Assembly: GCA_010672585.1 (NCBI GenBank)
Contig: JAAHGF010000003.1
Span: forward strand, 248,001 to 312,000
Source: Okeania sp. SIO1I7
GTDB taxonomy: Bacteria > Cyanobacteriota > Cyanobacteriia > Cyanobacteriales > Microcoleaceae
Direction: 5' to 3'
Length of the DNA stretch: 64,000 nucleotides
The notes beneath the pieces were generated by a model. The model saw only the letters and a program-made list of their open reading frames with translations. It made no database searches and was not told where the DNA came from. Shown piece by piece: positions 42,091 to 54,600 of this stretch. The translations under genes and the position numbers were made by a program. Positions within the stretch are counted from its first letter, which is position 1. Each line of letters starts with the position of its first letter.

Positions 42091-43203
42091 CTAATTTTCA
42101 CGATACTGCCAAGTTTTATAAGTTTCTGTATCACTCAAAATATTCACATAAAATAAATCTATTCCCTCCTGCTCCAATAAAGCCAATATTGCCAAATTTA
42201 ATTGGTCATAAGCACTCGAATAATTCTTTAAATCATTAGTAAATCCAATTACTCTAATAACACGAGCATTTCCTTGACATCCCTCAAATCTAACTGAACA
42301 AGAATCATATAAAATATCAATTGATTTTGGTATTTCTCGAATTTTATCCCTGATATGAGCTATTTTTTTAGATGAAATACCATCAATTTTAATATACGAC
42401 ATAAAAGCTCCTGTCTTATTTTCAATTGGCTGTTGAGAGAAACTTTTGATGCTACCATCAATCATTTTAGAGTTAGGAATTTTCTGGGTAACTCCCTCAT
42501 CGGGTATATAAATTGTTGTACTTCTAATACCTATATGTTGTACAGTACACTTCAGACCACTTGGCAGTAAAAGCCAGTCATTTACTCGATACAAAGCGTC
42601 AGTATAAATTACAATTGTCGCTACCCAATCAACAATAACATCCTTAAATAATAAGCCTAATGACAGACCAAAACCGCCGATTAAACCAAATATTGCAGTA
42701 GCGGAAGCTCCCAGTAATACTTCTCCTGCTTTTAGGGCAAAAATTACTATGGCAGTTAACCTCAATAGTTTCGGAATATAGGGGCTAATAATATCATCTA
42801 ATTCAGTGTCTGTTTGAGCTGATAAAATTCTCAAAAATCCTCCGACAATTGGAGATGTACGGTAGATAATTAGTGTGATATTACCTACTATTGCTAGGCT
42901 AATAATTCCTGTAATTGTTTGATTGAATTGGGGAGAAATATAATCTGTTAAGATTAATTGTATAACTCGAAATCCCAGTAAATATATGAACCATGCGATA
43001 GGTTCTTTAATAACTGTAATTAATTGATCGTCAAGGGTGGTTTTTGTATTACGAGTTGCAGCCTCAATTCGCTTAATTACAATTGTGGTTAATAATTGTT
43101 TTAAGGCTAATGTGGCTATTAAAACCAGGACTATAAAAAATATTATTCTTACTGGTATATTCAGAATTGTGAGATTTTTGATGGTTTGCCAAATTGCTTC
43201 CAT
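42091..43203 (-). CDS. MscS family mechanosensitive ion channel
   Basis: 370 residues. Four hydrophobic helices in the first ~165 residues (about 15-40, 68-90, 97-112 and 140-165), then the pore helix and upper vestibule: TAIFGLIGGFGLSLGLLF (about 169-186), KDVIVDWVATIVIYTD, YRVNDWLLLPSGLKCTVQ and IYIPDEGVTQKIPNSKM, the beta-domain signature of MscS. The C-terminal part is alpha/beta. It should sit in the plasma membrane and open under osmotic downshock. The next upstream gene on the same strand (REC-histidine kinase) ends 47 bp before its start, so the two are likely co-transcribed, suggesting signalling tied to turgor; that link is inference. Its 3' end is duplicated downstream. Confidence 0.92.
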   Translation of the reverse strand: MEAIWQTIKNLTILNIPVRIIFFIVLVLIATLALKQLLTTIVIKRIEAATRNTKTTLDDQLITVIKEPIAWFIYLLGFRVIQLILTDYISPQFNQTITGIISLAIVGNITLIIYRTSPIVGGFLRILSAQTDTELDDIISPYIPKLLRLTAIVIFALKAGEVLLGASATAIFGLIGGFGLSLGLLFKDVIVDWVATIVIYTDALYRVNDWLLLPSGLKCTVQHIGIRSTTIYIPDEGVTQKIPNSKMIDGSIKSFSQQPIENKTGAFMSYIKIDGISSKKIAHIRDKIREIPKSIDILYDSCSVRFEGCQGNARVIRVIGFTNDLKNYSSAYDQLNLAILALLEQEGIDLFYVNILSDTETYKTWQYREN

Positions 43204-43250
43204 AATTATCCGATATTAGTCAAGTGGAGTTCAATAATACCATATTGGGT

Positions 43251-44540
43251 TTAAAAGTTTTTCTTTAAAAAAGAAGAAGAAAGAGGTAAGGTGATGATGA
43301 ATTCAGTTCCTTCTCCTAGTTCAGAGTTAACTTGAATTATACCACCATGTTTTTCGACCACAATTTGACGGGCGATCGCTAACCCTAATCCTGTTCCTTT
43401 CCCTATTGCTTTAGTCGTAAATAGATGGTCAAAAATCTTAGCTTTCACTTCCTCAGAAATTCCTTTGCCATTATCAGCGATCGCAATTTGTACCCATTTA
43501 TCTATCAATTGCGTCTTAATGGTAATGCGATGAGGAACGGCTTGATTTTCTGTATCTATTCTCAGTTCTGATTCATCTAAAGCATCAATTGCATTGGCTA
43601 GAATATTCATAAACACCTGATTGAGTTGCCCAGGAAAACAAGAAATTTCCGGAATCTTGCCGTAGTCGGTGACAACTTCAATAGCGGAACGATTTTCGTT
43701 AGCTTTGAGGCGATGGCGTAAAATCAGGATGGTGCTATCAATCCCTTCATGTAAGTTAAAAGGTTTTTTTGTATCGCTATCAGCGCGGGAGAAGGAGCTA
43801 AGACTTTTGCTAATTGATTTAATGCGATCGCCTGCATCTTTCATGGAACTAACTAACTTGGGTAAATCTTCTCGCACATAGTCTAGGTCGCTCGCTTCCA
43901 GTGCTTCTTCAATTTCCGCACCGGGTTGAGGAAATTTCTCGTGATAGAGATCGATGATACTTAATAAATCGTTGATGTAATCTTGTGCGACACTGATATT
44001 ACCGACAATGCAACCAACAGGATTATTGATTTCATGGGCAACCCCAGCCACTAATTGTCCCAGTGCCGAGAGTTTCTCCTGTTGTACCAATTGCACTTGA
44101 GCTTCTTGCAGCGCCTGAGTGCGTTCATTGACCTGCTGTTCTAAAGTATCCGTTAGTCGCTTTAATCGCCAGTGGACTTGGACGCGAGCTAACACTTCCG
44201 CTTCTTCAAAGGGTTTGGTGATGTAATCGACTGCACCTAATGACAAACCTTTGACTTTGTTTTCGGTATCAGCTATAGCAGTCATAAAAATGATTGGAAT
44301 TCCTTTAGTTGCTTGATTTGCCTGAAGACGAACGCAGGTTTCAAAACCATCTATTTTCGGCATCTCAATGTCCAACAGAATTAAGTCTGGGTGATGGCGT
44401 TGCACTTGAGCTAGAGCATCTTCACCATCAACTGCCATGCGGACTTTATAGCCTGCATTTTTCAAGGTTTTTGACAACACAGACAAATGAGTGGGGCTGT
44501 CATCCACAATCAAAATAAATGGTTTGCTTGGGTTTGGCAT
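43251..44540 (-). CDS. Response-regulator/histidine-kinase hybrid
   Basis: 429 residues. The receiver domain (about 8-125) has phospho-acceptor D57 in LILLDIEMP, with D13/D14 and K109 (YITKPFEE) in the expected places. A short coiled coil (132-158) leads to a HisKA-type domain with H169 in AGVAHEINNPVG and an ATPase domain with NAIDALDESE, IADNGKGISE and [12 protein letters not shown]. No sensory or membrane domain is present, so it probably receives phosphate from another kinase and passes it on. The kinase half closely resembles that of the 2152-aa kinase in the same window (HExNNPxG; FSRADxDxKxPFN; [14 protein letters not shown]), suggesting a shared origin. It lies 114 bp downstream of the 1025-aa kinase gene. 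Confidence 0.92.
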   Translation of the reverse strand: MPNPSKPFILIVDDSPTHLSVLSKTLKNAGYKVRMAVDGEDALAQVQRHHPDLILLDIEMPKIDGFETCVRLQANQATKGIPIIFMTAIADTENKVKGLSLGAVDYITKPFEEAEVLARVQVHWRLKRLTDTLEQQVNERTQALQEAQVQLVQQEKLSALGQLVAGVAHEINNPVGCIVGNISVAQDYINDLLSIIDLYHEKFPQPGAEIEEALEASDLDYVREDLPKLVSSMKDAGDRIKSISKSLSSFSRADSDTKKPFNLHEGIDSTILILRHRLKANENRSAIEVVTDYGKIPEISCFPGQLNQVFMNILANAIDALDESELRIDTENQAVPHRITIKTQLIDKWVQIAIADNGKGISEEVKAKIFDHLFTTKAIGKGTGLGLAIARQIVVEKHGGIIQVNSELGEGTEFIITLPLSSSFLKKNF

Positions 44541-44654
44541 TAGTTTATGTTCCTGATTGAAATAGCAGTCAGCGGTCAGCGGTCAGCCATCAGCTCTCAA
44601 GGCGTATGATGGGGGACTTAAACCAGCCGATTTTAGCTAATAGCTGATAGCTTG

Positions 44655-47600
44655 TTAAACGAGGTAGTTTTGGATAAATGCCCGCAGTTGTTTGATTTCG
44701 CAAGCTTCTGCCAGGCGAATCAGTTCTTGGCTAAAGGCAGTAGTATTGGTATCCTGAAGTTGTTCGGCGATTTCGATGATGCCATCCAGTTCTCCATCTT
44801 GAGCTAATTCCCAGAGTTGCTGCAAGATTTCTGTTTCAGGTGGCTGAATTTCATCGGAATCAACCTCAATATTTTGCTTCTCAGTGTTCTTGGTGTCATA
44901 AATCCAATCTAATTGCAGATGTTTTTGCAGGAGTTCTAGTAAAGTTTGAGCTTGCACTGGTTTGGGTAAGAAATCATTCCCTCCAGCATCTAGGCTTTTG
45001 TGGCGATCGCTCTCAAAGACACTGGCAGAGGATACGATCACAATTTGGTTTTGCAGTTGGGGATGGGATACTCCTTCAGCATCAGTTCCTGAACGCAATT
45101 TCTGTAAAAACTCAAACCCATCCATTACAGGCATAGATAAGTCAGTAATAATTAAATCCGGCGATGTTTTCAATACCTGTTCGACACCCTCTTTTCCGTT
45201 GTTAGCTTCGATAGTTTCAAAACCGATGGGTTCTAGAAGATTAACTAATACGGAACGATTTTCCCAACGGTCATCAATGACCAATATTTTGCGTTTCTCG
45301 CCTTCGTAACCCTGAATGATGCCTTGTTCCATGACTCTCAAAGTAGCTGCCCAATTTTTCACTTCAGGCAGTTCTACTTCCCAACAAAAGGTGCTGCCTT
45401 CACCTAAAACACTTTGAACCTGAATTTCGCTTTGCATCAACGCAGCAATTTGACGGGTAATAGCTAGTCCGAGTCCCGTACCTTCTGCTTGCTTTTTACT
45501 ATCGCCAACTTGCTCAAAAGGCAAGAAGATTTTTTCGATTTGTTCTGGAGTCATCCCCACCCCAGTATCTTCTATCTGAAAGCGAATTTTTGCCCCGATG
45601 GATTCAACCTGAAAAGTCACGCTACCCTGTTCGGTAAATTTAATAGCATTGCCCAGAAGGTTGATCAAAACCTGACGCAAACGTTTTTCATCCGCCCACA
45701 CACCTGTAGGTAATTGGGAGCTAACCTGGAAATTAAAAGTAATTCCTTTTTGTTCGGCACGAATGCGGATGATTTCGACAACACTTTCCAACAAGGAAGG
45801 CAGATGGATGGCTGTGGGATGCAGTTCTAATTTTCGGGCTTCGATTTTGGCAAGATCCAATATATCGTTAATTAGGTTCAGCAAGTGAGAACCTGATTGG
45901 TAGATAATATCAATGCCGTTTTGCCCTTTTTGGGTGAGAGGTTCGCTGCGTTTTAAGATTTGGGCGTAGCCAAGAACACCATTGAGCGGAGTGCGTAACT
46001 CATGACTCATGTTGGCGAGGAATTCGCTTTTGGCTTGGTTGGCCTTGTCAGCAGTTTCTTTTGCTTGCTGAAGTTCCAAACTGGCTTGCTGAATTTCCTG
46101 AAATTTATCTTGCAGAACACTTGCCATGAGTTGAAAATTATTAGATAGGGTTTCAATTTCAGTAATTGAACTGGCTGGAATTTGTAGCGATTGATGTTCT
46201 GTGAGTTTATCGGGTAAATTGCTGGTGAGATTGGCAAGTTGTAGTAAAGGTTTGACTAGACTACTGCTAATGGGTTTTGCCAAAAGAGGTGCCAGGATAG
46301 CGATCGCCATCAGAATAGCGAAACTTTTGGTATAAAATCCCTCAAGTTTTACCAAATGGGAAGCAGTCGGTGTTTCGATCGCCACTATCCATGGAAGTTC
46401 ATCGCCAATAGCGCTTTTATGCACGTAAAATGACTTTCTCCAGAGCCGGACTTTAGCTATGTTGGGAATATTCGGTACCCAAAGGTGGCTATTTTGATCG
46501 AGCCGATAAATTTCACCATTCCGGTCTCGATCAAAGGTTTGCTCTACTTTCAGTTCATCGCGAGTGCTAGTAATGACGCGATCTTGTATATCTAATAAAC
46601 TCACTAGCTGAGTTGATGTAGACTGACTGGATAGCCATGTTTCTTTCAGGGTACTTACATCAATTTCTGCAACAAATTGACCCACTAGGTTGTCATCTTG
46701 CCAAATGGGTATACTCTGAAATATCGTCGGCGAATCGGATATCATCATCACTTCAGAGAGCATTGGCTGTTTTGCTGTGAATAAAGCCTGAAGTGGTAAA
46801 CTGTTTAGTTGAGTAACATTTTGATTGGCGTTTTCGACAGTGGTTGAATTGAGAATCTGCCCATCTGTGTTTGTAATGTAAAGATTGCGGAAATCGGGAA
46901 CGGTTTGTTGAGCAATTTTAATTATTTCCTGGATCTGGGAACGGTTTGAACTATTCCGGAACAGATCGCTATCTTGAATATTGGATGCGAGTGCTTGCAA
47001 CTTTTCCAGGTTGTGGTGATACCAGTTATGTAGATCGGAACTGACATTTTTTCTGGTGTCTTCTAGGCGAACTAAAACGTTGTTCTCTTGAGCATAGGTA
47101 GCATCCTGACAGTTCCAAATGGTCAGTACCATTGCTGGGAGTAAGACAAAAGCTACTAGCAAATTCAGGAGGGTTTGCTCAAAGGCATGAGTTTTAATCT
47201 TCTTGATGCTAAACCATTGAACAATGGGTGTGTGAGTCAGAATCAGACTGGCAATTAAGGCATTGCAAATTTGATTGAGTGGATTTTTGAAGGAAATGAA
47301 TAAAACACTTTGAGGGGGAATGTTAGCGACAACGATATAGAGCAACCAAAGGAGTGGAAATCCGATAATTCCCCAATAAAAAACATCGAGGAGTAATAAG
47401 TTGCTGCTGCGCCGTCGCAGTCCCCAACCGACAAAAATCGCTTCCAGGGTGTAGAGAATAAAGGCAGAGGGGTGGTGCCACAGCAAAATTGTATAGGAGC
47501 TGGAAATCGCTGCTGCTATTGTGCCCCAAGCAAACCCGTACAGTCTGACGACCAGCATGGTAAAAATACTGCCAAATAGCCAGTCTATATGGAGAATTAT

Positions 47601-47732
47601 GGGGATTTTTAAGTAATTACCCAGATACCCTGCTAACAGCAAGCAGAGCAAAACAATTGTTGTTTTCAACCGATGTTGGGACTGATTTTTGTTTCTGTGT
47701 GAGTTCCAAGATTCTGCAATATTTCCTGTCAT
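44655..47732 (-). CDS. Membrane hybrid sensor histidine kinase with CACHE-type sensor and receiver domain
   Basis: 1025 residues. The N-terminal ~215 residues have several hydrophobic helices (a MASE-like membrane module). About 215-465 is an extracytoplasmic CACHE-like sensor, followed by a further membrane helix near 470-490 and a HAMP-like linker. HisKA has H577 in [19 protein letters not shown]; the ATPase domain includes [17 protein letters not shown] and GTGLGLAIT. The receiver domain's D864 lies in [13 protein letters not shown] with K near [12 protein letters not shown]...LPKPVQAQ. About 70 C-terminal residues form a helical tail. It senses a signal outside the cytoplasmic membrane or in it; ligand unknown. 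It leads the minus-strand group 47732-42091 with the REC-kinase and MscS. Confidence 0.93.
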   Translation of the reverse strand: MTGNIAESWNSHRNKNQSQHRLKTTIVLLCLLLAGYLGNYLKIPIILHIDWLFGSIFTMLVVRLYGFAWGTIAAAISSSYTILLWHHPSAFILYTLEAIFVGWGLRRRSSNLLLLDVFYWGIIGFPLLWLLYIVVANIPPQSVLFISFKNPLNQICNALIASLILTHTPIVQWFSIKKIKTHAFEQTLLNLLVAFVLLPAMVLTIWNCQDATYAQENNVLVRLEDTRKNVSSDLHNWYHHNLEKLQALASNIQDSDLFRNSSNRSQIQEIIKIAQQTVPDFRNLYITNTDGQILNSTTVENANQNVTQLNSLPLQALFTAKQPMLSEVMMISDSPTIFQSIPIWQDDNLVGQFVAEIDVSTLKETWLSSQSTSTQLVSLLDIQDRVITSTRDELKVEQTFDRDRNGEIYRLDQNSHLWVPNIPNIAKVRLWRKSFYVHKSAIGDELPWIVAIETPTASHLVKLEGFYTKSFAILMAIAILAPLLAKPISSSLVKPLLQLANLTSNLPDKLTEHQSLQIPASSITEIETLSNNFQLMASVLQDKFQEIQQASLELQQAKETADKANQAKSEFLANMSHELRTPLNGVLGYAQILKRSEPLTQKGQNGIDIIYQSGSHLLNLINDILDLAKIEARKLELHPTAIHLPSLLESVVEIIRIRAEQKGITFNFQVSSQLPTGVWADEKRLRQVLINLLGNAIKFTEQGSVTFQVESIGAKIRFQIEDTGVGMTPEQIEKIFLPFEQVGDSKKQAEGTGLGLAITRQIAALMQSEIQVQSVLGEGSTFCWEVELPEVKNWAATLRVMEQGIIQGYEGEKRKILVIDDRWENRSVLVNLLEPIGFETIEANNGKEGVEQVLKTSPDLIITDLSMPVMDGFEFLQKLRSGTDAEGVSHPQLQNQIVIVSSASVFESDRHKSLDAGGNDFLPKPVQAQTLLELLQKHLQLDWIYDTKNTEKQNIEVDSDEIQPPETEILQQLWELAQDGELDGIIEIAEQLQDTNTTAFSQELIRLAEACEIKQLRAFIQNYLV

Positions 47733-48642
47733 TTTTTCCTCGATTAATGTTAAAATTTAGTATTAAAATAAAGTTTGATCAAATTGTCCTAGTAATATCA
47801 AATCCGGTAGCATCGGTGTTATTCAGTATTAAATATTGTAAGGGTGAATGGCCATTCGCCCTTACTTATATCATGTCCGCTTAAATACTTATACTTTGCT
47901 GGAAGGAAGGCAGAGAGAGGGCAGCTATGCTGTTTGCGTAGCATGACCTAGGAAAGGGTTTTTCCAATTGTGACTTAATTCTATAAAACCCCTGAGTGGT
48001 CTCTTTATATGCGGTATGTGTTTTTGGCTGAGGTTTTCAGTCTGAGCGAGTCAGTGGAAATTTAGGAACGAGAATAAGCGAAAAAGCTGATGCGACCTCG
48101 ACCCCTTAGACGCAAGCGGTCAGACCCCGCGTCAGCAGCAGATACAAGAGAGCGCGCACCAAGCAGGTAGAAAAATACTCCCATTCCCTCATCTCCCCAA
48201 ATTCCCCTCCAGGGAGGGGGAGGGGCTAGGGGTGGGTCCCCATCCCCCCAAATTCCCCTCCAGGGAGGGGTTATATAGAATCGGGTTATATAATATATGT
48301 TTATAATTTCTTAAATTACTTCAATATTTAATCTCCCCTACTCCCCTACTCCCAACCCCCAAATATATGATAAGTCTTCAACCGGATTTGATATTAGGGG
48401 TCGGTTCCCATCTCCTCCTCTATTTTTAAATATATCCCAAATGGATTCTATACACGCTCCTATGCTACCGGACATGATATTACGCATTGTATGAAGATCG
48501 AAGGAATTATATTACTCCGATTTCTCGGGAACCTTAGCCAACGGATTTGATATAAGATTTCGATGCAGTTTCAGTGATTCTTTCATGTTTTTAGATTGTA
48601 TAATTTAAAATAAACACTTTTCTATGAGTTTAACGAAATTGT
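47733..48642. repeat. Repeat-rich gap between two sensor kinases
   Basis: No gene. It holds AATCCGGTAGCATCGG and TATATCATGTCCGCTT (about 47801-47882), GGGTGAATGGCCATTCGCCC (47843-47862), a GACGCAAGCGGTCAGACCCC block (48110-48129), two CCCCTCCAGGGAGGGG palindromes (about 48206-48262), ACCGGATTTGATATTAGG (48382) and CTACCGGACATGATATTACG (48465). The TATCA(T/A)GTCCGG motif occurs here in both orientations. Confidence 0.7.
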
Positions 48643-51600
48643 TTATTGAAGAGGAAGGACAATTGTAAATTCTGTTCCTTCTCCAGGAGTTGAGGCCACA
48701 TTAAGATTTCCTCCATGTTTCTGTTCGATAATTTGACGGGCGATCGCCAATCCTAAACCTGTTCCTTTCCCTACTGCTTTAGTTGTAAATAAGTGGTCAA
48801 ATATTTTAGCCTTAACCTCTTCATTCATGCCGTGACCATTATCACAAATGGTAATTTTCACTCCTTGATTTTCTACTGAAGTTGTAATTTTAATTCGATT
48901 GGGATTAACCTCAATTTCTGCAAAACTTAAACCTATATTTGATTCATCTAATGCATCAATGGCATTGGCAATAATATTCATAAATACCTGATTTAATTGA
49001 CCGGGAAAACAATAAATTTTTGGTAAATTTCCATAATTTTTAATTACTTCAATAGCAGGATGATATTGATTTGCTTTGAGGCGATGTTTGAGAATTAAAA
49101 CTGTACTATCAATGCCTTCATGGATATTAAAAGGTACTTTATAATCTTTATCTGCACGAGAAAAAGTACGTAGAGAAGTGCTAATATTTTTTAGTCTGTC
49201 GCAGGCTATAATCATCGAATCAATTATTTTAGGTAAGTCTTCTAAACTATAATCCAAATCTATTTCTTCTGCATGCTCAACAATTTCATCACTCTTGTTG
49301 GTCAGACTTTCTTGATATAATTGTAAATGTTGAATAAGATCTGCAATAGTAGGTTTAACTTGTTCGAGACTAGCAGAAATAAAGCCTAAAGGATTATTCA
49401 TTTCATGGCCGACTCCTGCTACTAAATTACCCAGTGCCGACATTTTTTCACTCTGGATAATCTGTAATTGAGCTTGTTTTAATTCTTCTAGTGCTGTTTC
49501 TAATTCTTGAGATTTTTGCTGTAAGGCAAGTTCAGCTTGTTTGCGCTCAGTAATATCTCGCATCACAACAACCGCACCGACTTTATTGCCCCAAGGATCG
49601 AAGATTGCTTGGCCACTTGCTAACAAAATTCTTTTAGCACCCTGCTTCGGCACAATTACCATTTCTGCATTTTCGACTATTTCTCCTTGCCAGGCACGAA
49701 ACAGAGGAATTTCTGCAGTTGACAGGAGGGTGTTACCATCAGGTTGATAGAGATCGAAGTGTTCTGCCCATTTTTCTGGTGGTAATGATTCTACTGGTAA
49801 GCCATGAAAATCACGAGTTGCTTGATTAAATAAAACCAATTTACCGCTAGCATCACAGACAACAATTCCATCTGTAATATTTTCAACGATCGCATTTAAA
49901 AACTCTCGCTCTTTGGCTAGAGTTGCTTCTGCTTTTTGACGTTCTCGTAATGCAGCTTGTTGTTCAGTAATATCTCGTACAATTGCTAATCCATGCAATT
50001 TTCCTTTATAAATAAAAGGTACTGCTCTGACTTCAACATCAAAAAAACTACCATCGTTACGTTTACCAATTGTCTGAATATAAAATTCTTGGCCTGCTCT
50101 TAAGGTTGTTAAATAGTTGCTGAAGATATGAATATAATCTGGGTGTATAAAATCTGCTGGTGTTGTCTGCAACCATTCTTCTTGATCGTAACCATAAATC
50201 TGATAAATAGTTGGATTAGCCGCCACCAACCTTCCTGTTTCTAAGTCGCGGATTTCTAATCCATCATTGACGCTTTCAAAGATACTGCGATATTCTTCTT
50301 CTTTTTGAGCAATTTGCCGATTTTTTTCTTGCTGTTGAGCGTAGAGTTGAGCGTTTTCTAAAGATATGGCTGCTTGAGTAGAAAGTAAGTTAATTATTTG
50401 CAAACGTTCAGGTGTAAAGACTCCTGGAGTTAAGTTATTTTCTAAGTATAAAATCCCCACTAAATTTTCCTGATGAATCATCGGAGTACAAAGTACACTC
50501 TGGGGTTGATGTTGGAGCATATATTCCGCAATTAGACCAGGAATATTTGTTTGACAATTATTGATGAGAACTTTTTGTTTAGTGTTTTTTACGTAATGGA
50601 TAATTTTTATGGGAATATCTGGAGAATTATGTAATAATTGTGAAGCAAGATTCGTTTGTATTTCCTGTTGACAAATTAAGGTAATTGCTTTGACTTGCCA
50701 AGTATTATCTTGAGGCAGCATCAGCACAGCTTTTTTGGCACCAGAGTTTTCGAGGATAATACGAGTCAGACTGGCAATGAGTTGGTCTAATTCCAGAGAA
50801 GAGGAAATAGCTTGAGCAGCTTTTAATACAGAAGTAAAATCTAGAGCATCGGAAATATTAGTGCTGCTAGTGCCATTGGTATAAGTGGATAATAACATCT
50901 GATTCAAGCCAACAGTTTCTGTGGGGTTGAACTGGAGGCGTTGTTGTTGCAGAATGGGTTGGAGTAATTGGGGGTAAAGTTTTTCTAGGTCATTGGTTTT
51001 GGCTTTTGCTCCCCAACGAGCATAACAATAGTATGCTTCTTGTATATATGCTTGGGCTATTTTTTCTTTACTCCAGTTAAGATAAAACTTAGCAGCTAGC
51101 TCGTTAGCGAGTGCTTCTTCTTGAATGTATTCGTTTTGTTTGGCTCCAGAAATAGCCTTGTCATATAGCTCTATTGCTTCTAGTTTTTCTCCCTTAATTC
51201 GGCAAATTTCGGCTGCCACTAAATCTACCTTATGTTGATGGTTCATGGGAGCATAGTTTGCCCATTGTTGTTGCAGTTGCGTTTGATTTTTTTCTACCTG
51301 CTCTAATACCTCCTCCCGTGAGTGTTGTAGATTCAAAGCAGCTAGAGCAGTCAAAGAATCATAGAAATAAAATGCAGGTTCCCCAACTGTACCAGCAGCA
51401 GCCATTAAATAACGCCTAATCTCAAGGCCATGATTTTGAGCAGATTCTATTTCCCCAAATAAGTAGCAAAGCATCAGCTTGTGTAGGTAGAATACATACA
51501 GTCCAAGGAAATCAGAAGCTTCCAGCAATTGAGGCAGAAATTCTGCTTCTGAGAGAGCTTCTCCAGATAAAATACTCGGATGCTCTCCAAACCCCAGCAA

Positions 51601-54600
51601 ATTTAAAATTGATTGCCAATCAATTCGACAATAATTAGCTGTAGCTGATTGATTCAATTGTTGTAAGCTACTGTAGTAAGTAGAAACTTTATCCTCAAGA
51701 GACTGAAGGAACTGACCGCACCAAAAAGAATTCCAACAAAAAGCATAAGCATTATGTCCAGCCATCTCATTGTCTCCGACTTCTAAGGCAGTTCTATAAC
51801 CCTCTTGCAGAACTGGTAGCACTTCTTTGATATGAGATTTACGGTGCAAGATGAATTGCCCAACTACAATTGATACTTCAGGTTTGGCTGCTTTGAGATC
51901 GAGTTGAGAGAGAACAGAAACTGCCAACTGACCAAACTTCACTCCTGTATTAATATCTTGTGTCATATTATTAGCGACGATCCCATAGCAAGCATAAGCC
52001 ATAGCTGAAGTGGATGTATTTCCATATTGAATCGATAGTTTAACCGACAAGGCAACCAGCAATGGAAACAAAGGAGAACCAGAAATGGAAGCTGCTGCCA
52101 TAATACTATTGGCAATTTCAACAATAGCAATTTTCTCCAAATCTTTCATCTGAGGTAAATACACTAAGTCTTCTATTTCCCGGTCTCCAATTAATGGGTC
52201 AATCTCTGCAATGGCTATTTGAATATCTTCTTCTGTAGGTGTTTCGGGAAAAATTATACCCAACTGTTGCAATAAATTTTGAGCAATGGCAATAGCTTCG
52301 GTAAGTTTATTCTCAGAGGAGTTTACTTGAATTTTAATTCGGTAAACATTGACTTGTTCTAATAAAGTAGAAGTTTTAGCAATGACTGTTTCAATAAACT
52401 GTTCCATCTCTTCAAAGTCACCACATAGTGATGCTAATTCTGCTGCCAATTCATGGAGTGCTAGAGTCATTTTGTATTGTCTTCGCCAAGGATTTTCTCC
52501 TAACATTAATAACCCCATTTTGGCATATTCTCGACCTGCTTGATAAGCAGTTGCACTTCTGGCTTTACGACAAGCAATTAAATTAAGTTCGGCTAGTTCA
52601 TCCCGTTCTTTTTGTTCGGTAATTATAGTTTTTCCATAGTTTAATTGATTGACTATCTCAAAAATTCGTTCTGCTTGTTCGTTCTTGGATGTGTTCTGGA
52701 GTAACTGTTGACCTATTTGATAATGAGTAGTTTTCTTTTTCTCTTCAGGTATCAGAAAATAAGCAGCTTGTTGGACTCTGTCGTGCAGAAATTTATATCT
52801 AACTCTCTGGGAATTTGTTTGAGTAAATGTTTGATTTTCTTGTCCTATATAAAATTTATAAATATTACCAGTGGGCAAAATTAAACCTTCTTGTAAAGCT
52901 CTCCACAAATAAGTTGCTGTTTCTATTTCTGAATGTTCTGAAATAATTGCCAAAGTTGTTAAATCAAACTGATTACCAATACAAGCAGCTAACTGTAATA
53001 TATGTTGAGTTGACTGTGGCAATTTCTCTAACTGCAACGCCATAAATTCTACAACATCATCTGTAACTGCTTGCTGAGTTACTTGGGTCATTTCACATTC
53101 CCAACAACCTAAGTCAAAGTTAAATTTAATCAGTTCTTCTTGATGTAATGCTTTGAGAAATTGTGTGGCAAAAAATGGATTTCCTTGAGTCTTTTGAAAT
53201 ACTAATTGAGAAAGTGGTAGAGCTAATTTTTCTGTACATTTTAGTGTGTCAGCTACTAACTTATTTATTTCTATTTGATTCAGTGCTGCTAAAGTAATTG
53301 TATTAATCGTTGACTGTGCTTTTTCGATTTCATTCAAAGTCAATATTAATGGATGTGCTGGATTAACTTCGTTATCCCGATATGCACCTATTAAAAACAG
53401 ATACTTTGTATCGGCCATTAATAACTCAATTAATTTTAACGATGCCTGGTCTGCCCATTGTAAATCATCTAAAAAGATCGCTAATGGATGTTCGGCACTG
53501 GTAAAAACTTTAGTAAATTTTTGGAATAATAAATTAAATCTATTTTGAGCGGCTGTTCCTGATAATTCTAGTACTGCTGGTTGTTCGCCAATAATTTTTT
53601 CTAATTCGGGAATAACTTCAATAATTACTTGCCCATTCTCTCCAACAGCTTCTAATATTTTATTTTTCCATTGTTGAATTTGAGCCTCGGTTTCTGTTAA
53701 TAATTGCCCGATTAAATAGCGGAATGCTTGTACAAATGCACTGAAGGGAATATTTCGTTGAAATTGGTCAAATTTGCCTTTAATAAAATAACCCCGCTGC
53801 TTGACAATGGGTTTATGAACTTCGTTAACAACTGCTGTTTTACCTATGCCAGAAAAACCAGCTACTAACATCATTTCCGAACCTCCCCCCTTACCAAGGG
53901 GGGTTGGGGGGGATTCTTCTGCACCCTTACCAAGGGGGGTTGGGGGGGATTCTTCTACCTCCTTACCAAGGGGGGTTGGGGGGGATTCTTCTACCTCCTT
54001 ACCAAGGGGGGTTGGGGGGGATTCTTCTGCACCCTTACCAAAGGGGGTTGGGGGGGATTCTTCTGCACCCTTACCAAAGGGGGTTGGGGGGGATTCTTCT
54101 GCACCCTTACCAAGGTGGGATAGGGGGGAATTACTAACTCTTTCAAATGCTTGAAGCAGGGTATCTATTTCAGTTTCTCGCCCATAAAGTTTGTCAGGAA
54201 TAATAAAGCGATCGCTCACATCCCGTCGGCCAATTTCAAAGTTTTTAATCTGACCTGTTTGTTGAAGTTGAGTTAAACAATTTTCTAAATCATATTTTAA
54301 TCCCAATGCACTTTGATAGCGGTCTTCGGCATTTTTTGCCATTAACTTTTCCACAATTTCTGATAATACAGATGGAATTTCTGAATTAATTTCATTGACT
54401 AATGGCGGTTTTTTAGCAATATGACAATGTAATAATTCCATGGGGTATTTACATGGAAAAGGCAATGACCCTGTTAATAATTCATAAAAAGTCACCCCCA
54501 AAGAATAAAAGTCTGTACGATAGTCAATACCTCGATTCATTCGGCCTGTTTGTTCTGGGGAAATATAAGCAAGTGTTCCTTCTAAAATATTAGGATTGAT

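Noticed and set aside
53846-54154. Possible CRISPR-like regular repeat, and plus-strand ORFs of 77 and 102 codons
   Set aside because: The 36-bp units are contiguous without spacers and lie in frame in the kinase gene; the plus-strand ORFs are shadows.
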